This document shows, in pieces, positions 34,800 through 45,760 of a stretch of DNA of 64,000 nucleotides (the first letter of the stretch is position 1; each line of letters starts with the position of its first letter). The position numbers were made by a program, and so were the translations under genes. This DNA comes from Drosophila persimilis (lineage: Eukaryota > Arthropoda > Insecta > Diptera > Drosophilidae): positions 1,054,001 through 1,118,000 of the forward strand of contig NW_020825330.1 in assembly GCF_003286085.1 (NCBI RefSeq), given 5' to 3'. The notes under the pieces were generated by a model. That model had not been told where the DNA came from, ran no database searches, and worked only from the letters and a program-made list of their open reading frames with translations.

Positions 34800-37700
34800 T
34801 AATGAACAAAAAGAAACCAATTATACCACATATCTTTTTTGAACAACAACAGCCACAACAGAACACAAAGACCTGACCCCAATACCAATAATCCCTATAT
34901 ACATAATGGTAAAATGGTTTTGTATATTTGTATATATTTTATTATATTTTAATACATTTTTATTATTGAACACATTATTTTAACACATAATATTTTCTAC
35001 ATTTACAGATAGCTTTTTAGGGACTTCTAAGAGTTTTATTTAGATCATTAAAGTTGCAAGAGAAATCTTTAGATGCCGTGAGGCCCCAACGTCGACTGCC
35101 AGCAAATGTCACCTGTAGAATCACATTATCTTAGTCTCTTCTGTGGATTCCAGTGCTACCTATGAAATGTCATCGTTTCATGAAGTGGCCTCATGCCTCA
35201 TCATTATGCAAAAAAAACACTCATTAAAAGCCAGTGCACAGGGAGAAATCAGGATAGTATTACATATTATTGTCGTATAGTCAAAAAGACTAGTTGAAAT
35301 ATTCTTCGTTTTGCTTTATCACACTCAACCTTCACCGATTACCGAATCGAAAATACCGAATGCTTTTGAATCGAAAACGCCATAAATATTTTGGTATTTT
35401 GTATACCTTACTTTGGATGCAACCTTTTTGTTGCATCTTCGAAGTCATTCGAAATGCTGAACATTTTTCGCTGTGTGCATATGGGTACATACATATGTAT
35501 GTATGTACATATACCCCTGGCCTGTCCGGATGATCGGTTTCAACTTTCGTTGGATCCACCGCACAAGATGTGCAAAGTCAGCAAAGAGTCAGTCAGCGCA
35601 AAAGAGCAAACAAAACATAAAATAAAACGAGTTCACATTAAAACAATTTGCAAAAGACTTGAGCAGACAGGGTAGACATGTTTCATAATCGTAATTGTCG
35701 TCGGTTTGGTTGGAACTACTCCACGTAGTCCCCTCCACCGTGCTCCCCCCTCAAATGATAATTGCCAAAAGTCAAATCACGCGCCGCATAACAACACCAA
35801 AAAACTGAAAACTGACAAAAATACAAAAAATCTCCGAAATCAGGTTGACAAAAAGAGTCGTTAACGTGAGAAACATTAAAACGGTTCAACGGTTTGTCAA
35901 GTGTCTTGAAGAGACGGTGCCAGCGGCGTCGTGAGATTTTGTCTTTGAAATCGTCGAGTGGATGTCAAGAGTGCATGAAAATCCAATTTGAAAGACATAG
36001 TAAAATAATAAATAATAAAAAGAAGCCCAAACAATGCCCGCAACCAGTCTTCTCATTGTCTTGTCCGCGAGTTTAATGCCAATGTGTTCCTTCCCAGTGG
36101 GAGATTCCAAGAAAGATTACCGCATCTTTCGACTATTTTCCTTATTCTTCCGTCTGTGTTTTGAATGTCAAGCAGGAGAAGTACAGATCAAAGTGTAGCG
36201 ACTCCATTTAAGAATCCAAAGATAAGCAAACCTTCTTTCGAATCTATTCCAAAGCTGTCCAAAGAAAAGCTTAGTCAAAGAGAAGCTTCCAACCACTCTA
36301 CTCTCGTTTGTGCATTCTTGTTTCTCTTCGCTCTCCCCTGATCAGGCAAATGAAAAGTGCTCTTTCTCTCCCTCTCCCTCTCCATCTCTCTCTCTCTCTC
36401 TCGTTGCAGCTGCATCTTAACCTTGAGGAAGCTCTCACTCCCATTCCACAGAGAGCCCTTCCCATTCCAGGGGCGCGCTTTCACTCTTGTTTCTTGAGTC
36501 TTTTGATTTGCACATGTCCGCCCCAGAGGCAACTTTCACAAAACAAAAAAAAAACAAGATACGCAGATGACGACGCCCATCATGATGGGGGGGGGGGGGG
36601 TTTGCACAATATTTAATTAAGGTTCCCAACCAGTTTGACAGCGCGCATCTGCCTGCAAAGCAGCTGCTACAGCAGTAGCAGCAGCAGCAGCAGCTTTGGC
36701 GCTCCGGGATTATGCAATCACATTGGAATGCAGTCGACAGCAGAGTTGCCAAATACCAGATCTGCCCGCAGGCTGCTGCTGCGTTCCAATCTTCCAATCC
36801 ATTTGAAGCGATGAGCACTGTTATGCAAGCTCTCTGCACCTCCCCTCCCCTCCCCTCCTCCACAACGATGAAAGTGTGTCATCCATCTGCCCAGCCCTAA
36901 AAGCCCCAAAAGTCCCAAAAGCCCCGGCACCCACTCAAAAGATAATCATATGCGTGTGCCACACTTTGCAGATAAACTTGCTTCGTCTGTTTCCGTTATG
37001 CAAGCTTTTGTCTTGAGGCGTGTCTGTCTATTTCTATGCCTATGTCTATAGCTGTGTCTTTCCATCATCGCCCTTCGAGCGACATTGACACAAGCGTCGA
37101 GGGCCTTTGATCAAAGCTCTTGAAGAGAAACTCTCTCTCTCACTCGTTTTCTATTTCTTTTTGTGTCTCCTTCTTGGAGCTGTTTTCAATGTCAACAACA
37201 TTGTCGGACAAAAAAACAACAACAGAAGGCTAAAGAAAAAAACTAGCACAAATTACTCGCAACGCAACTGGCATTTTGCTTGGGTATTTTTCCACATCTA
37301 TTATCGAATGGTATTTATTTTGCACTCCAACGTCCTTCAATTAAAATATCTGACTGCATTTTTTGCTATTGCTGTTGCTCCCAACAATCAAGTGCTCTCG
37401 TTTGTGGTTGACATTCGCATTCAATCAAATCGACTGGAAGAGGGGGGCGTTATAGCACTTGACTGGCATTGGAATGGAAAATATAGCGTATAGTACGTTT
37501 AAAGGTTTTCTTTTCATCTGTGCTCTACTGAAACACTGGAAGGCTAAAACGTTTAAGATATGAACAGGAATAGGAATGGAAAGTACAGCTTTGGGGGCAC
37601 TTTGAAGGGGTTCTCTGAGGGCTTTTGATACTTCCAAAGATATCTTTCTCTCTACGTCTTTCGCTTATGGATCTCCTGAAAAACTCTCTCTAAACAAAAC

Positions 37701-38181
37701 AAAACACAACAAACACAAAGCCAAACCAAACGCCAAATGCCTAACAATTTATTGTACAAACAAATGTTAGTAATTGCTTAGATTTTCTTTTCTTTTTAGT
37801 TGAAACATTTACTAATACTAATGCTAAAAGTATAGATATTGATTAAAATGAATTAATTATTTTATTGTTTTACTATTATTTATCAGCATGTAGCGCGCTT
37901 TTGAATTGTTGTTGAGCTGTGAAAACTGCACCGCCAGGAAAAATGCACAATCAAACAGAAATAGAATGTCACAAAAAATATCACAAATCACAAAATCTAC
38001 CACAAATATTACACAAAAAGTATCACAAAAAAGTCTGAAAAAGTAGAATACACACGCGATAAAAAGTGAATACCCTGTAAATAGCCTTTCAAATAGAAAA
38101 CTAACTGGAACTCTGCTTGCTGTCATCTCCCTCTCTTTCCATGTACCGCTAATCACCGCTAATCGCACCTCCGACCGGCAG
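34800..38181 (+). other. Noncoding stretch between Cht6 3' coding blocks
   Basis: No gene is supported. It contains CT-rich tracts (near 36387-36404), a run of 14 G (36587-36600) and CAG-type runs near 36679. If the exons at 38.2-39.9 kb belong to Cht6, this is the 3' part of an intron. It ends in a pyrimidine tract (38122-38140) with the next AG at 38180-38181. Confidence 0.55.
36587..36600. repeat. Run of 14 G
   Basis: An uninterrupted G14 run in noncoding DNA between the Cht6 3' coding blocks. Its length may be unreliable in the assembly. Confidence 0.8.
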
Positions 38182-39883
38182 CTGCGCCAGCCGACAACTG
38201 CCAACGTCTCGAGGCGCCCCGTGCTGAGTGTGCGCCGGCGCATTATCAATACGCCAACGTCGGCGGCGGCGGCAGCGGCAGCGGCAACAGCAGCAACGAC
38301 CACGCAAATTGCAGAATTAACAACGACCTCTAAATACAATCGACTGCGCAGCAGGCCAGCAGTGGCAGCAGCAACCACAATTCCAGCAGCAGCAACAGCA
38401 ACAGCCGCCACAATTCCGCCAGCAGCTGCTGTTGGGGCAACGTCTGCAGCAATCGCAGCCGCGGCCAGTGCCAACAGAGGCAGCAGCAATAGCAACGGTT
38501 ATCTGAGTAAGCTTAAAGCCAAAAGCTCATCATCTGCAGAGACAACAGCAGCGATCGTCAACGGCAGCGGCAGCAGCAGCAGCGCCAGCAGCAATGATAT
38601 CACACAAAAGCAACACAAATTCCAGCCAGCGAGCTTTGCGCTGCGACGCCAGTTCCAGACGCGTCGACTGACGACCTTTGCGCCCGGAGCGAGCAGCGGA
38701 GATGAGAGTGGTGAGTAGAGCAGCGACGCCAGCAGCAGCAGCAGTGGCAGCTACAGTAACAGTGGCAGCGGCAGCCTCAGCCTGAAGGTATATTAAAGAG
38801 AAGGTACGGCAGTGAGCATCGCTCCTACCTTCCATTTAATATACGGATAGGCTCTGGTGTGGCCACCCGATATCAGAGTGGCAGAGGTGAAATGTGTACA
38901 ACCAATGTCTCTCTCTCTCTCTCTTTTACTCCCACGACGATCTCTCTCTCACGCTCTGTCTTGGAAATGATAGATGTTTTTTTGTATACCGCAGCCACTG
39001 AGGTGCCGCGCACCCAGAACCCCCTCTTCAAGCGCCGCCTCACCCTGATATCCACCACACCACCCCCGGCCACGCGCACCACCATTGTGCCAGCGCTGAC
39101 GGAGACCACCACGCATCTGTATGCCAACGAGGACGATGAGGATCAGGTGGCCAAATCCAGCATCCACACGAGCCGCTTCAATCAAATACCCTTCGAGAGT
39201 GTCGCCAGCAGTGGCAGCACCACTACCAGCAGCAGCACCACTAGCACCACCGCAGCCACACCACTGGCCCTCGGCCCGGGGATACGTGAGTCCCCAACAC
39301 CTCTCCAGTACTAGAAAAGGCCTCTCCTCTCTGACGATCCAATTTCCCTTTTATTACAGGTCGCCAGCTAGTGCCACGCCCACGTCGGCCACAGTCCACC
39401 ACAGTGGCCACGCCCTACTACTCAACTGGAAACCCTGGGGCCGGACACTCAGCTCCGCCCCTGTCGCGCCGTCAGCAGAGTCGTCGCCGGCCTCACAAGT
39501 ACATCGAAGTGTACAGCCGACCACCCAGTAAGCCCGCCCTGGTGACGGCTACCGCCAGCAGTCGGCGCAACGACTACCCAGCGGCCCTGGACTACGAGGA
39601 GGGTGGCCAGAGGCGCCGCAGCAGCAAGTCCCAGTCCGCATTGCAATCCCAATCCCAGTCGGAGCCGAAGGTAATCGTACATGGCAGGGGCATCATCGAG
39701 TGCCGAGCCCAGGGTAATTTTCCGCATCCTCTCAACTGCCGGAAGTTCATTTCCTGCGCCCGGTTCGAGGAGACCGGCGGCATCGTCGGATGGGAATACA
39801 CCTGCCCCAAGGGTCTCACCTACGATAGCAACGATGGCATGTGCACCTGGTCACCCTCGGATCACGTTGCCTGCCGGGATTAG
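38182..39883 (+). CDS. Cht6: C-terminal exons with a second CBM14 domain, probably Cht6
   Basis: Three exons, 38182-38710, 38995-39285 and 39360-39883, join in phase (0, then 1, then 1) to give about 447 residues. The first has no ATG-plus-signal-peptide start, and its acceptor is phase 0. The sequence continues the Cht6 style: Ala/Thr/Ser-rich stretches, RRPVLSVRRR, FQTRRLTTF. It ends in a six-cysteine peritrophin-A/CBM14 domain (IECRAQGNFPHPLNC, FISC, WEYTCPKGLTYD, GMCTW, VACRD). Phase-0 donor-like sites at 33457 (GTAAGA) and 33961 (GTGAGC) inside the 34 kb block could feed it; with the first, the full protein would be about 4,660 residues. The alternative is a separate secreted chitin-binding gene with an unseen 5' exon. 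Confidence 0.7.
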
Positions 39884-40099
39884 GTGGCAATGACTGAATA
39901 TATAGACACACCCGTACATGCACCACCATTTACCATTCACCATTCTCCCATCTCTAATCGAATTTCACACCACTCCCATCTCTAATCCAAGAACTACATC
40001 GGGACTTCCGGTTCCTGCACCCACCCCAAATTGATTTCCTTTCCATTCCCATGCTACATGCCCCATGTTGTAAATGTTTTTATTCTAATTTGTGATTAG

Positions 40100-40169
40100 T
40101 TCTGCTGAAGATGATGAAATTGATGATGAGGAAGTCTACGACGATGATGAGGATGAAATTGTATGTTAA
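40100..40169 (+). CDS. Cht6: Candidate alternative Cht6 terminal exon (acidic tail)
   Basis: After an AG at 40098-40099 preceded by a T-rich tract, a phase-2 entry gives SAEDDEIDDEEVYDDDED followed by EIVC and a TAA at 40167-40169. The other two frames give either an immediate stop or an implausible Met/Lys-rich peptide. The Cht6 exons ending at 22414 and 23455 both end in phase 2, so either could splice here and make short chitinase forms of about 590-920 residues. It shares the poly(A) signal at 40329-40334. No transcript was available to confirm it. Confidence 0.45.
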
Positions 40170-40328
40170 TTATTTAAGCTTAGTGATATCTCGAGAACGT
40201 ATTTTTTGCGCCCTGCCAACTCAGCGAGTAAGCAAAAAGTTTTGTCTATAGCTCCATCGATCGCCCAATTGCATACCGATGTCTGCTATATGCTATATAT
40301 TATAAAGGATAATATGCTTTCTGTATCA

Positions 40329-40334
40329 AATAAA
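40329..40334 (+). terminator. Distal Cht6 poly(A) signal
   Basis: AATAAA follows both the CBM14 terminal exon and the acidic terminal exon. It lies before the convergent Yp2 gene, so it is the likely end of the longest Cht6 transcripts. Confidence 0.5.
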
Positions 40335-40722
40335 CATAAACATATCTTGTAATCCAACATCAATGGTGTGTTCTCAGTTTTGGAATAGATCTAATAGACT
40401 AGAAGGTTGCCTCTACGACCTTCATATTACAAAATGGTAAAGATATTTATATAAAGGAGAGTGATAATATAATCCAGATGTGATTCGACTTGCTTTGGTA
40501 CGAGTGTGCTCATTTCTTGCAGACAGCGAAAGGGATACAGTCCCATAGACTCCGAAATGTGTATGTAAAAAAGAAGATTTTTCCTAAATAATTATATTTA
40601 GTTCCGTTTTCAAAATTGATTTCTTCCTATGTATATTTACATACGAATTGTAATCCAATATGTCAAGACTTGATCCAAAGAATTCCATTTTAAACAGATC
40701 TCATATAATAGTGCAATGATTT

Positions 40723-40728
40723 TTTATT
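40723..40728 (-). terminator. Yp2 poly(A) signal
   Basis: AATAAA on the minus strand lies about 130 bases beyond the Yp2 stop codon. Confidence 0.6.
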
Positions 40729-40859
40729 GTGAATTAAAAAAACGAAGCGTAATCTTAAGATTCGATGAGGAAGGAAATTGCATGCTCTGATGGATGGTGT
40801 GGGGGTTCATTCGCATGAGGGTTGTGCGATCCGGATTGGATGTATTGGAAGTAGATGGT

Positions 40860-42259
40860 CTATTGGCGGAGTCCCTGGCGTTGACCCTGGGCGGATTGCC
40901 TCCAGGCCTCATGGACGGCGTGGTAGCCGGTCTGGGTCTGGGCGGGAGTGCTGCGGCCGAAGGGGCTCTTGGAGTTCACCTGGAGCATGTAGTCGCCCTG
41001 GACATCGTAATCGGTGGCGATGCCCATGTAGGTGCGCTTGCCATAGCCGTTATTCTGCTTGTACTCCTTGTACGAGCAGGCGGCGACGGCGGGGAAGTTG
41101 CGCTCGTTTCCAGGGCGGACGGACTCGGCGAAGTAGCGAGTGGCGCGCATGGAGGCCTCAACAACGTTGTCGGCGCCGGGAACACCGGTCGATGGTCCGT
41201 TGGGGTAGAAGTCGACATTGGCCAGGCGCTCAGGAGTTCCCATGCCGTAGGCGGAGGTGTGGATGGCGTCGACAAAGTCGGCATCGCCGCGGGCCAGGCC
41301 GCTGAGCTTCTCCTCGGGCTTGCCGTAGATCTTGGAGGGGTCCAGGCCGGTGATGCGGCGCAGCTTGTGTCCGGTCTGGCGGGTGAACTGGCGTCCGGCA
41401 ACTCCAGCAACATGGGCGGCGGGTCCCTGTCCAATCAGATGGATAATCTCCTGGGGCACGTTCACGGCGTTGGTCAGCTCCACGAGGCAGTTGCCGATCT
41501 GCTGGCCGAGGCGCTCCACATTGAGAGTGGCGTACTGCTCAAAGTCTTCGATGGCATCGCCGAGATTGATCACGATCAGGTCTCCGGTCTTGGTGTCATC
41601 CTGCTCCTGGCTCTGCTTGCGGCGCTGCTGCTGCTGCTCCTCGCTGCTGGACTTCTGCTGCTCCTCGCTGGTCGACTGCTGGCTGGGATAGGGCTGGAGG
41701 TTGTACCGCTGCTGGTAGGCCCTCACCAGCTTGCTGGTGGCCTTGCGCACCTGCGACGAGCTCTGGGGCAGGCCCTGGATGAAGATGGTCACCTCATCGT
41801 CGCCAAAGTTGGGCTGACGCTTCACCGTCTGGACCAGGTTGTTCAGGTTGAACTCGACCTTCTGGCCGCGCTCGCCCACGATGAAGCCCTTGATCTGGCT
41901 GGGCGTAGGGGTGTACTCGGGCTTGAACACGTTATTGAACTGGGACAGATGATCTACAGAAAACAGGGATAAGGGATTACATTGGGGAAAAGTTGAACAG
42001 TGCTAGAGTAAGGGGACTACTTACAGAGCTTGTCCAAGAGAGTGGCACCCTCCTCGAGGCTCATCTCCTGCAGCTGGCGCAGATTCACCTCCTTCAGGGA
42101 GGGCAGCTCCTCAATCTCACGAGGATTCACCCAGTTGCTGGGCTGATCGATGTTGCTCAGAGAGTTGGAGCGGTGGCGGCTCGAGGATCCCGTGTTGGAG
42201 TTGGCCATCGATGCTGCCACCAGGCAGGCCATCAGGCAGAGAGTGCGCAGAGGATTCAT
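40860..42259 (-). CDS. Yp2: Yolk protein 2
   Basis: Two exons, 42259-42025 and 41953-40860 (minus strand), join through a 71-nt intron inside the codon for Tyr in KLYHLSQ and give 442 residues. The start is the ATG at 42259, chosen because a signal peptide follows directly (MNPLRTLCLMACLVAASMA). In-frame codons further upstream lie in the promoter. Seen: QPSNWVNPRE, a Ser/Glu/Gln-rich insert (SSSEEQQQQ), HLIGQGPAAHVAG in the place of the lipase nucleophile motif, and LARGDADFVDAIHTSAYGMGT. Known: dipteran yolk proteins are lipase-like but catalytically dead; they are made in female fat body and follicle cells and taken up by oocytes. The divergent partner is Yp1. Confidence 0.97.
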
Positions 42260-42344
42260 CGTAATCGGTGATGGGTGATCGGTAGAGACTCGGACTGGAT
42301 GATGTGCCAAGCTGTACTGCATAATTCTGACACGGTTTCTGTGC

Positions 42345-42352
42345 CTTTTATA
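42345..42352 (-). promoter_or_regulatory. Yp2 TATA box
   Basis: TATAAAAG on the minus strand lies about 86 bases upstream of the Yp2 ATG. It places the start of transcription near 42315-42322. Confidence 0.75.
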
Positions 42353-43481
42353 GCTCCGTCTAAAAAGAAGCAGCTTACCGATCCCGCACGTGCCATGGAT
42401 CGACAGAACGGAAGCAACGATCGATCGATCGATTGGCTGATCAGCAGAAATTCTAGAACCGAATTGCACTTTTCTTTTTGTCGAGTATTTCTCGTTTCAT
42501 TTCGTACATATTTTCCGCTTTATCAGTTTGTGCCGATTGTGGCGTCAGCAGTCAGCGGTCGATTCTTGATGATGATGCGGCTTCTGTCTCTCTACCACAT
42601 TTCCTCTACTGAAAATTGGGCAACTTCATGGGAAACTTACGTAACAGCCAGATCCGAGGCAGCGATCGATATCGATCGGGTTTCATTTCGGAAAAGTGCA
42701 TGAGATAATCTCATGATCGATCGATCGGGTTGAAAGACCTCTCAGATTGATAGATTCTAATATATTTTAATCGAACGATATTATAGACAGATTTTATACT
42801 TTTGGGACATAAATTCAAGACCTGTTGTATAGTTTTTTTTTCACACAAACTATTGATGGACTTTCTGGTTCCCAAATGAATTCTTATGGGGCATAAAAAC
42901 ACACCTCCTGAATTCTTTCAGCATTTCAGTGCTTCCTATGAAGATCTCCCATGAAACTCTCCTAAAATAGTTACCCTAAGATACCAAATGACCGAAGCCA
43001 TTAGGAAACGCAGTTCTCCATTTGATACGATATGAAGTTCTGCCCCATATCATCGTTTGCCTGTCAGCAAAAATCTTGAAAGAGCGGAAATTGACTCACA
43101 TTTCCCTTTAAAGACTTTGGAATTTAAGGGTGTACGATACTAGGAGAAAGGCAGTTCAAAGTTGGAACAGTTTTACTCGGCTTAACCTTGAGAATCTCTC
43201 TTGTAAGAGAAAGAGAGAGAGAGAGGGACTTTTCTCTCATTTTAACCTTTGAATTCTATCTATCTAGTACATTTCTATCTGCCATAGAAACGCAAGCCCC
43301 TTAGTGATTCGATTCGATGAGGAATCAATGAACCTGCATTTTATTTGCTCTTTGAAATTCGAAGTTCGAATGGAGATGGAAATTCAAAGGCAGAAAGAGA
43401 ATTACTGTATGTACTCCCAAATAATGGACTTGAAAGTGGAAAATATAAATGCCCTTAGATTCATAATCAGTTGAGGGTTTT

Positions 43482-43488
43482 ACAATGT
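43482..43488 (+). promoter_or_regulatory. Candidate Doublesex binding site
   Basis: ACAATGT, inside TTTTACAATGTAAT, matches the core bound by Doublesex. It is about 325 bases upstream of the expected Yp1 transcription start, close to where the D. melanogaster fat-body enhancer lies. No second equally good copy was noticed in the interval. Confidence 0.5.
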
Positions 43489-43758
43489 AATTACAAATTA
43501 ATATTTGATTAATCACGGCACTCGGATTATCATCATCTGCTACAGCGACTGCATTATACATACATATAATCGTACTCGCACTCGAACTAATCATCAGTTT
43601 GTTCCCATGAGTGACAATCCCTTACGCTGCAGAAACCCCAATCGGAGGAGAGCTCAACTGCACTGCACTGCACTGCACTCCCGAAATGCCTGACGAGGCA
43701 AAAAAGGCTGCAAAGTGGAAAATTGCAATATGAATATATGGAAAATATCAATTGGATT

Positions 43759-43764
43759 GATAAG
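43759..43764 (+). promoter_or_regulatory. GATA-factor site next to the Yp1 promoter
   Basis: GATAAG lies about 18 bases upstream of the Yp1 TATA box. GATA factors act in the Drosophila fat body, so a role in Yp1 expression is plausible but inferred. Confidence 0.35.
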
Positions 43765-43781
43765 CAAAACAGATCGATCGC

Positions 43782-43789
43782 TATATAAA
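43782..43789 (+). promoter_or_regulatory. Yp1 TATA box
   Basis: TATATAAA lies 124 bases upstream of the Yp1 ATG and sets a transcription start near 43812-43816. Confidence 0.75.
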
Positions 43790-43912
43790 CGGATGACCGG
43801 CCAACGGTAAGACAGTTCCACTCATCGACTTGCAGCTTAAGTGTTGAAGTCGTAGTCGAAGTCGAAAAGCCGCCCTATACCCCGGACCACTCCCCCCCCA
43901 AAGGACACCATC

Positions 43913-45356
43913 ATGAATCCCATGAGAGTGCTCAGCATGCTGGCCCTCCTGGCCGTCGCCGTTATGGCCAAGCCAGGCAGCAGCCATATGGACAACTCCG
44001 TCAGCCAGGCCCTCAAGCCGTCCCAGTGGCTCTCAGCCTCTGCGCTGGAGGCCATTCCCGCCGCCGATGATCTGACCGTGGAGCGTCTGGAGAACATGTC
44101 CCTGGAGAAGGGAGCCGAGCTCCTGCAGCAGATCTGTAAGTATTAAAGCACACACCCCACATTTTACCGGTGCCAGACATACTTATAGAAAAATTCTTTC
44201 TCTCAGACCATCTCTCGCAGATCAACCACAATGTGGAGCCGAACTTTGTGCCCAGCGGCATCCAGGTGTACGTGCCCAAGCGCAACGGCGAGAAGATCGT
44301 AGCGCCCCTGAACGAGATGATCCAGCGTCTGAAGCAGAAGGAGAACTTTGGCGACGATGAGGTGACCATCATCGTTACTGGCCTGCCCTCCACCACGGAG
44401 ACGGTGAAGAAGGCCAACCGCAAGCTGGTCCAGGCCTACATGCAACGCTACAACCTGCAGCAGCAGCGCCAGCACGGTAACGGACGCGACTACGACGACA
44501 GCAACGAGAAGAAGGGACAGCGCACTTCCAGCGAGGAGAACTCCAGCGAGGAGTCCAAGAATGCCAAGACCCAGAGCGGCGACATCATTGTACGTTCCCC
44601 CTTGGGATCTCTAGATGTCCAATCCTCTGATCTCTTTAATCTCACTCATCCCTCTAGGTGATTGACTTGGGTGCCACTCTGACCAACTACAAGCGCTATG
44701 CCATGCTCGACATTGAGAAGACCGGCGCCAAGATCGGCAAGTGGATCGTCCAGATGGTCAGCGAATTGGACATGCCCTTCGACACCATCCATCTGATCGG
44801 CCAGGGTGTGGGAGCCCACGTTGCTGGTGCCAGTGCCCAGGAATTCACCCGCCTCACCGGACACAAGCTGCGCCGCGTCACCGGTCTGGACCCCTCCAAG
44901 ATTGTGGCCAAGACCCGCCACACCCTCACCGGCCTGGCCCGCGGCGATGCCGAGTTCGTCGATGCCATCCACACCTCGGTCTACGGCATGGGCACACCCG
45001 TGCGCAGCGCCGATGCCGACTTCTATCCCAATGGACCCGCCGCCGGAGTGCCCGGAGCCGAGAACGTCATCGAGGCCACCATGCGTGCCACCCGCTACTT
45101 CGCCGAGTCCGTCCGCCCAGGAAATGAGCGCAGCTTCCCCGCCGTCCCTGCCAACTCCCTGCAGCAGTACAAGCAGAACGATGGATTCGGCAAGCGCGCC
45201 TACATGGGCATCGATGCTGCCCACGACATCGAGGGCGACTACATCCTCCAGGTGAATGCCAAGAGCCCCTTCGGCCGCAATGCCCCCGCCCAGAAGCAGA
45301 GCAGCTACCATGGCGTCCACCAGGCGTGGAAGAACGACAACAAGGACTACGACTAG
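43913..45356 (+). CDS. Yp1: Yolk protein 1
   Basis: Three exons, 43913-44135, 44207-44589 and 44658-45356, give 434 residues. The start follows a purine-rich leader and begins a signal peptide (MNPMRVLSMLALLAVAVMA). Seen: KPSQWLSASALEAIPAADD, a Ser/Glu-rich insert (TSSEENSSEESKN), HLIGQGVGAHVAGASAQ where lipases carry GxSxG (the Ser is missing), LARGDAEFVDAIHTSVYGMGT and QKQSSYHGVHQAW. Known role: major yolk protein from fat body and ovary, taken up by the oocyte. The second intron (44590-44657, GTACGT to CTCTAG) falls between Ile-Ile and Val-Ile-Asp-Leu-Gly; Yp2 is uninterrupted at the matching place. The first intron matches the Yp2 intron exactly, within the Tyr codon of YHLSQ. Confidence 0.97.
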
Positions 45357-45496
45357 ACAGTGCCCCCCACCACCCAATGAATGGACAGCACAACGGATGG
45401 ACTTCCCATTTAGCATTCTCTAGACTCTAAGCTAAACCCATAAATTGGCATTTTCTCTACCCATTTAACGAGCCACTCGCAAAAATTCAAATCGCA

Positions 45497-45502
45497 AATA
45501 AA
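45497..45502 (+). terminator. Yp1 poly(A) signal
   Basis: AATAAA lies about 140 bases after the Yp1 stop codon. Confidence 0.65.
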
Positions 45503-45760
45503 CGCTAAAGACTCTTTTGAAAAGGTGTCAAAACGTATCCAGGAATTTTGTGCTGGGATACACCCTTAAGGAAATCTTTGGAATAAGTTTCCCACCAGAT
45601 CTTGATGCGGGATACCACTCCAAAAGGATTGCTTTGCCGCAGCATTAATAGCCGAGAAAACTAAAAACGCAAAATCATACAAAGTTACCATATCATCTGC
45701 TATATAGCCGAATCTGGATTAGATCGGATTACTTTTAAAGTCTGAAGATACGCTCTCGCC

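Larger units (their letters stand above)
42360..43781. promoter_or_regulatory. Shared Yp2-Yp1 intergenic control region
   Basis: The two yolk-protein genes are transcribed away from this region. Seen: three CGATCGATCG-type palindromic clusters (42418-42431, 42663-42678, 42718-42727), a CGATCG just before the Yp1 TATA, a GA run (about 43209-43225), a DSX-core site and a GATA site (entered separately). Known in D. melanogaster: this interval carries sex-, tissue- and stage-specific enhancers for both genes. The precise enhancer limits here are inferred. Confidence 0.8.

Noticed and set aside
39881..39985. Stop-codon readthrough after the C-terminal CBM14 domain
   Set aside because: The frame is open for about 33 codons after TAG, but the sequence is His/Pro-rich repeat-like DNA with no supporting context.
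42260..42469. An in-frame upstream start extending Yp2
   Set aside because: It would run through the TATA box and remove the N-terminal position of the signal peptide; the ATG at 42259 matches known yolk proteins.
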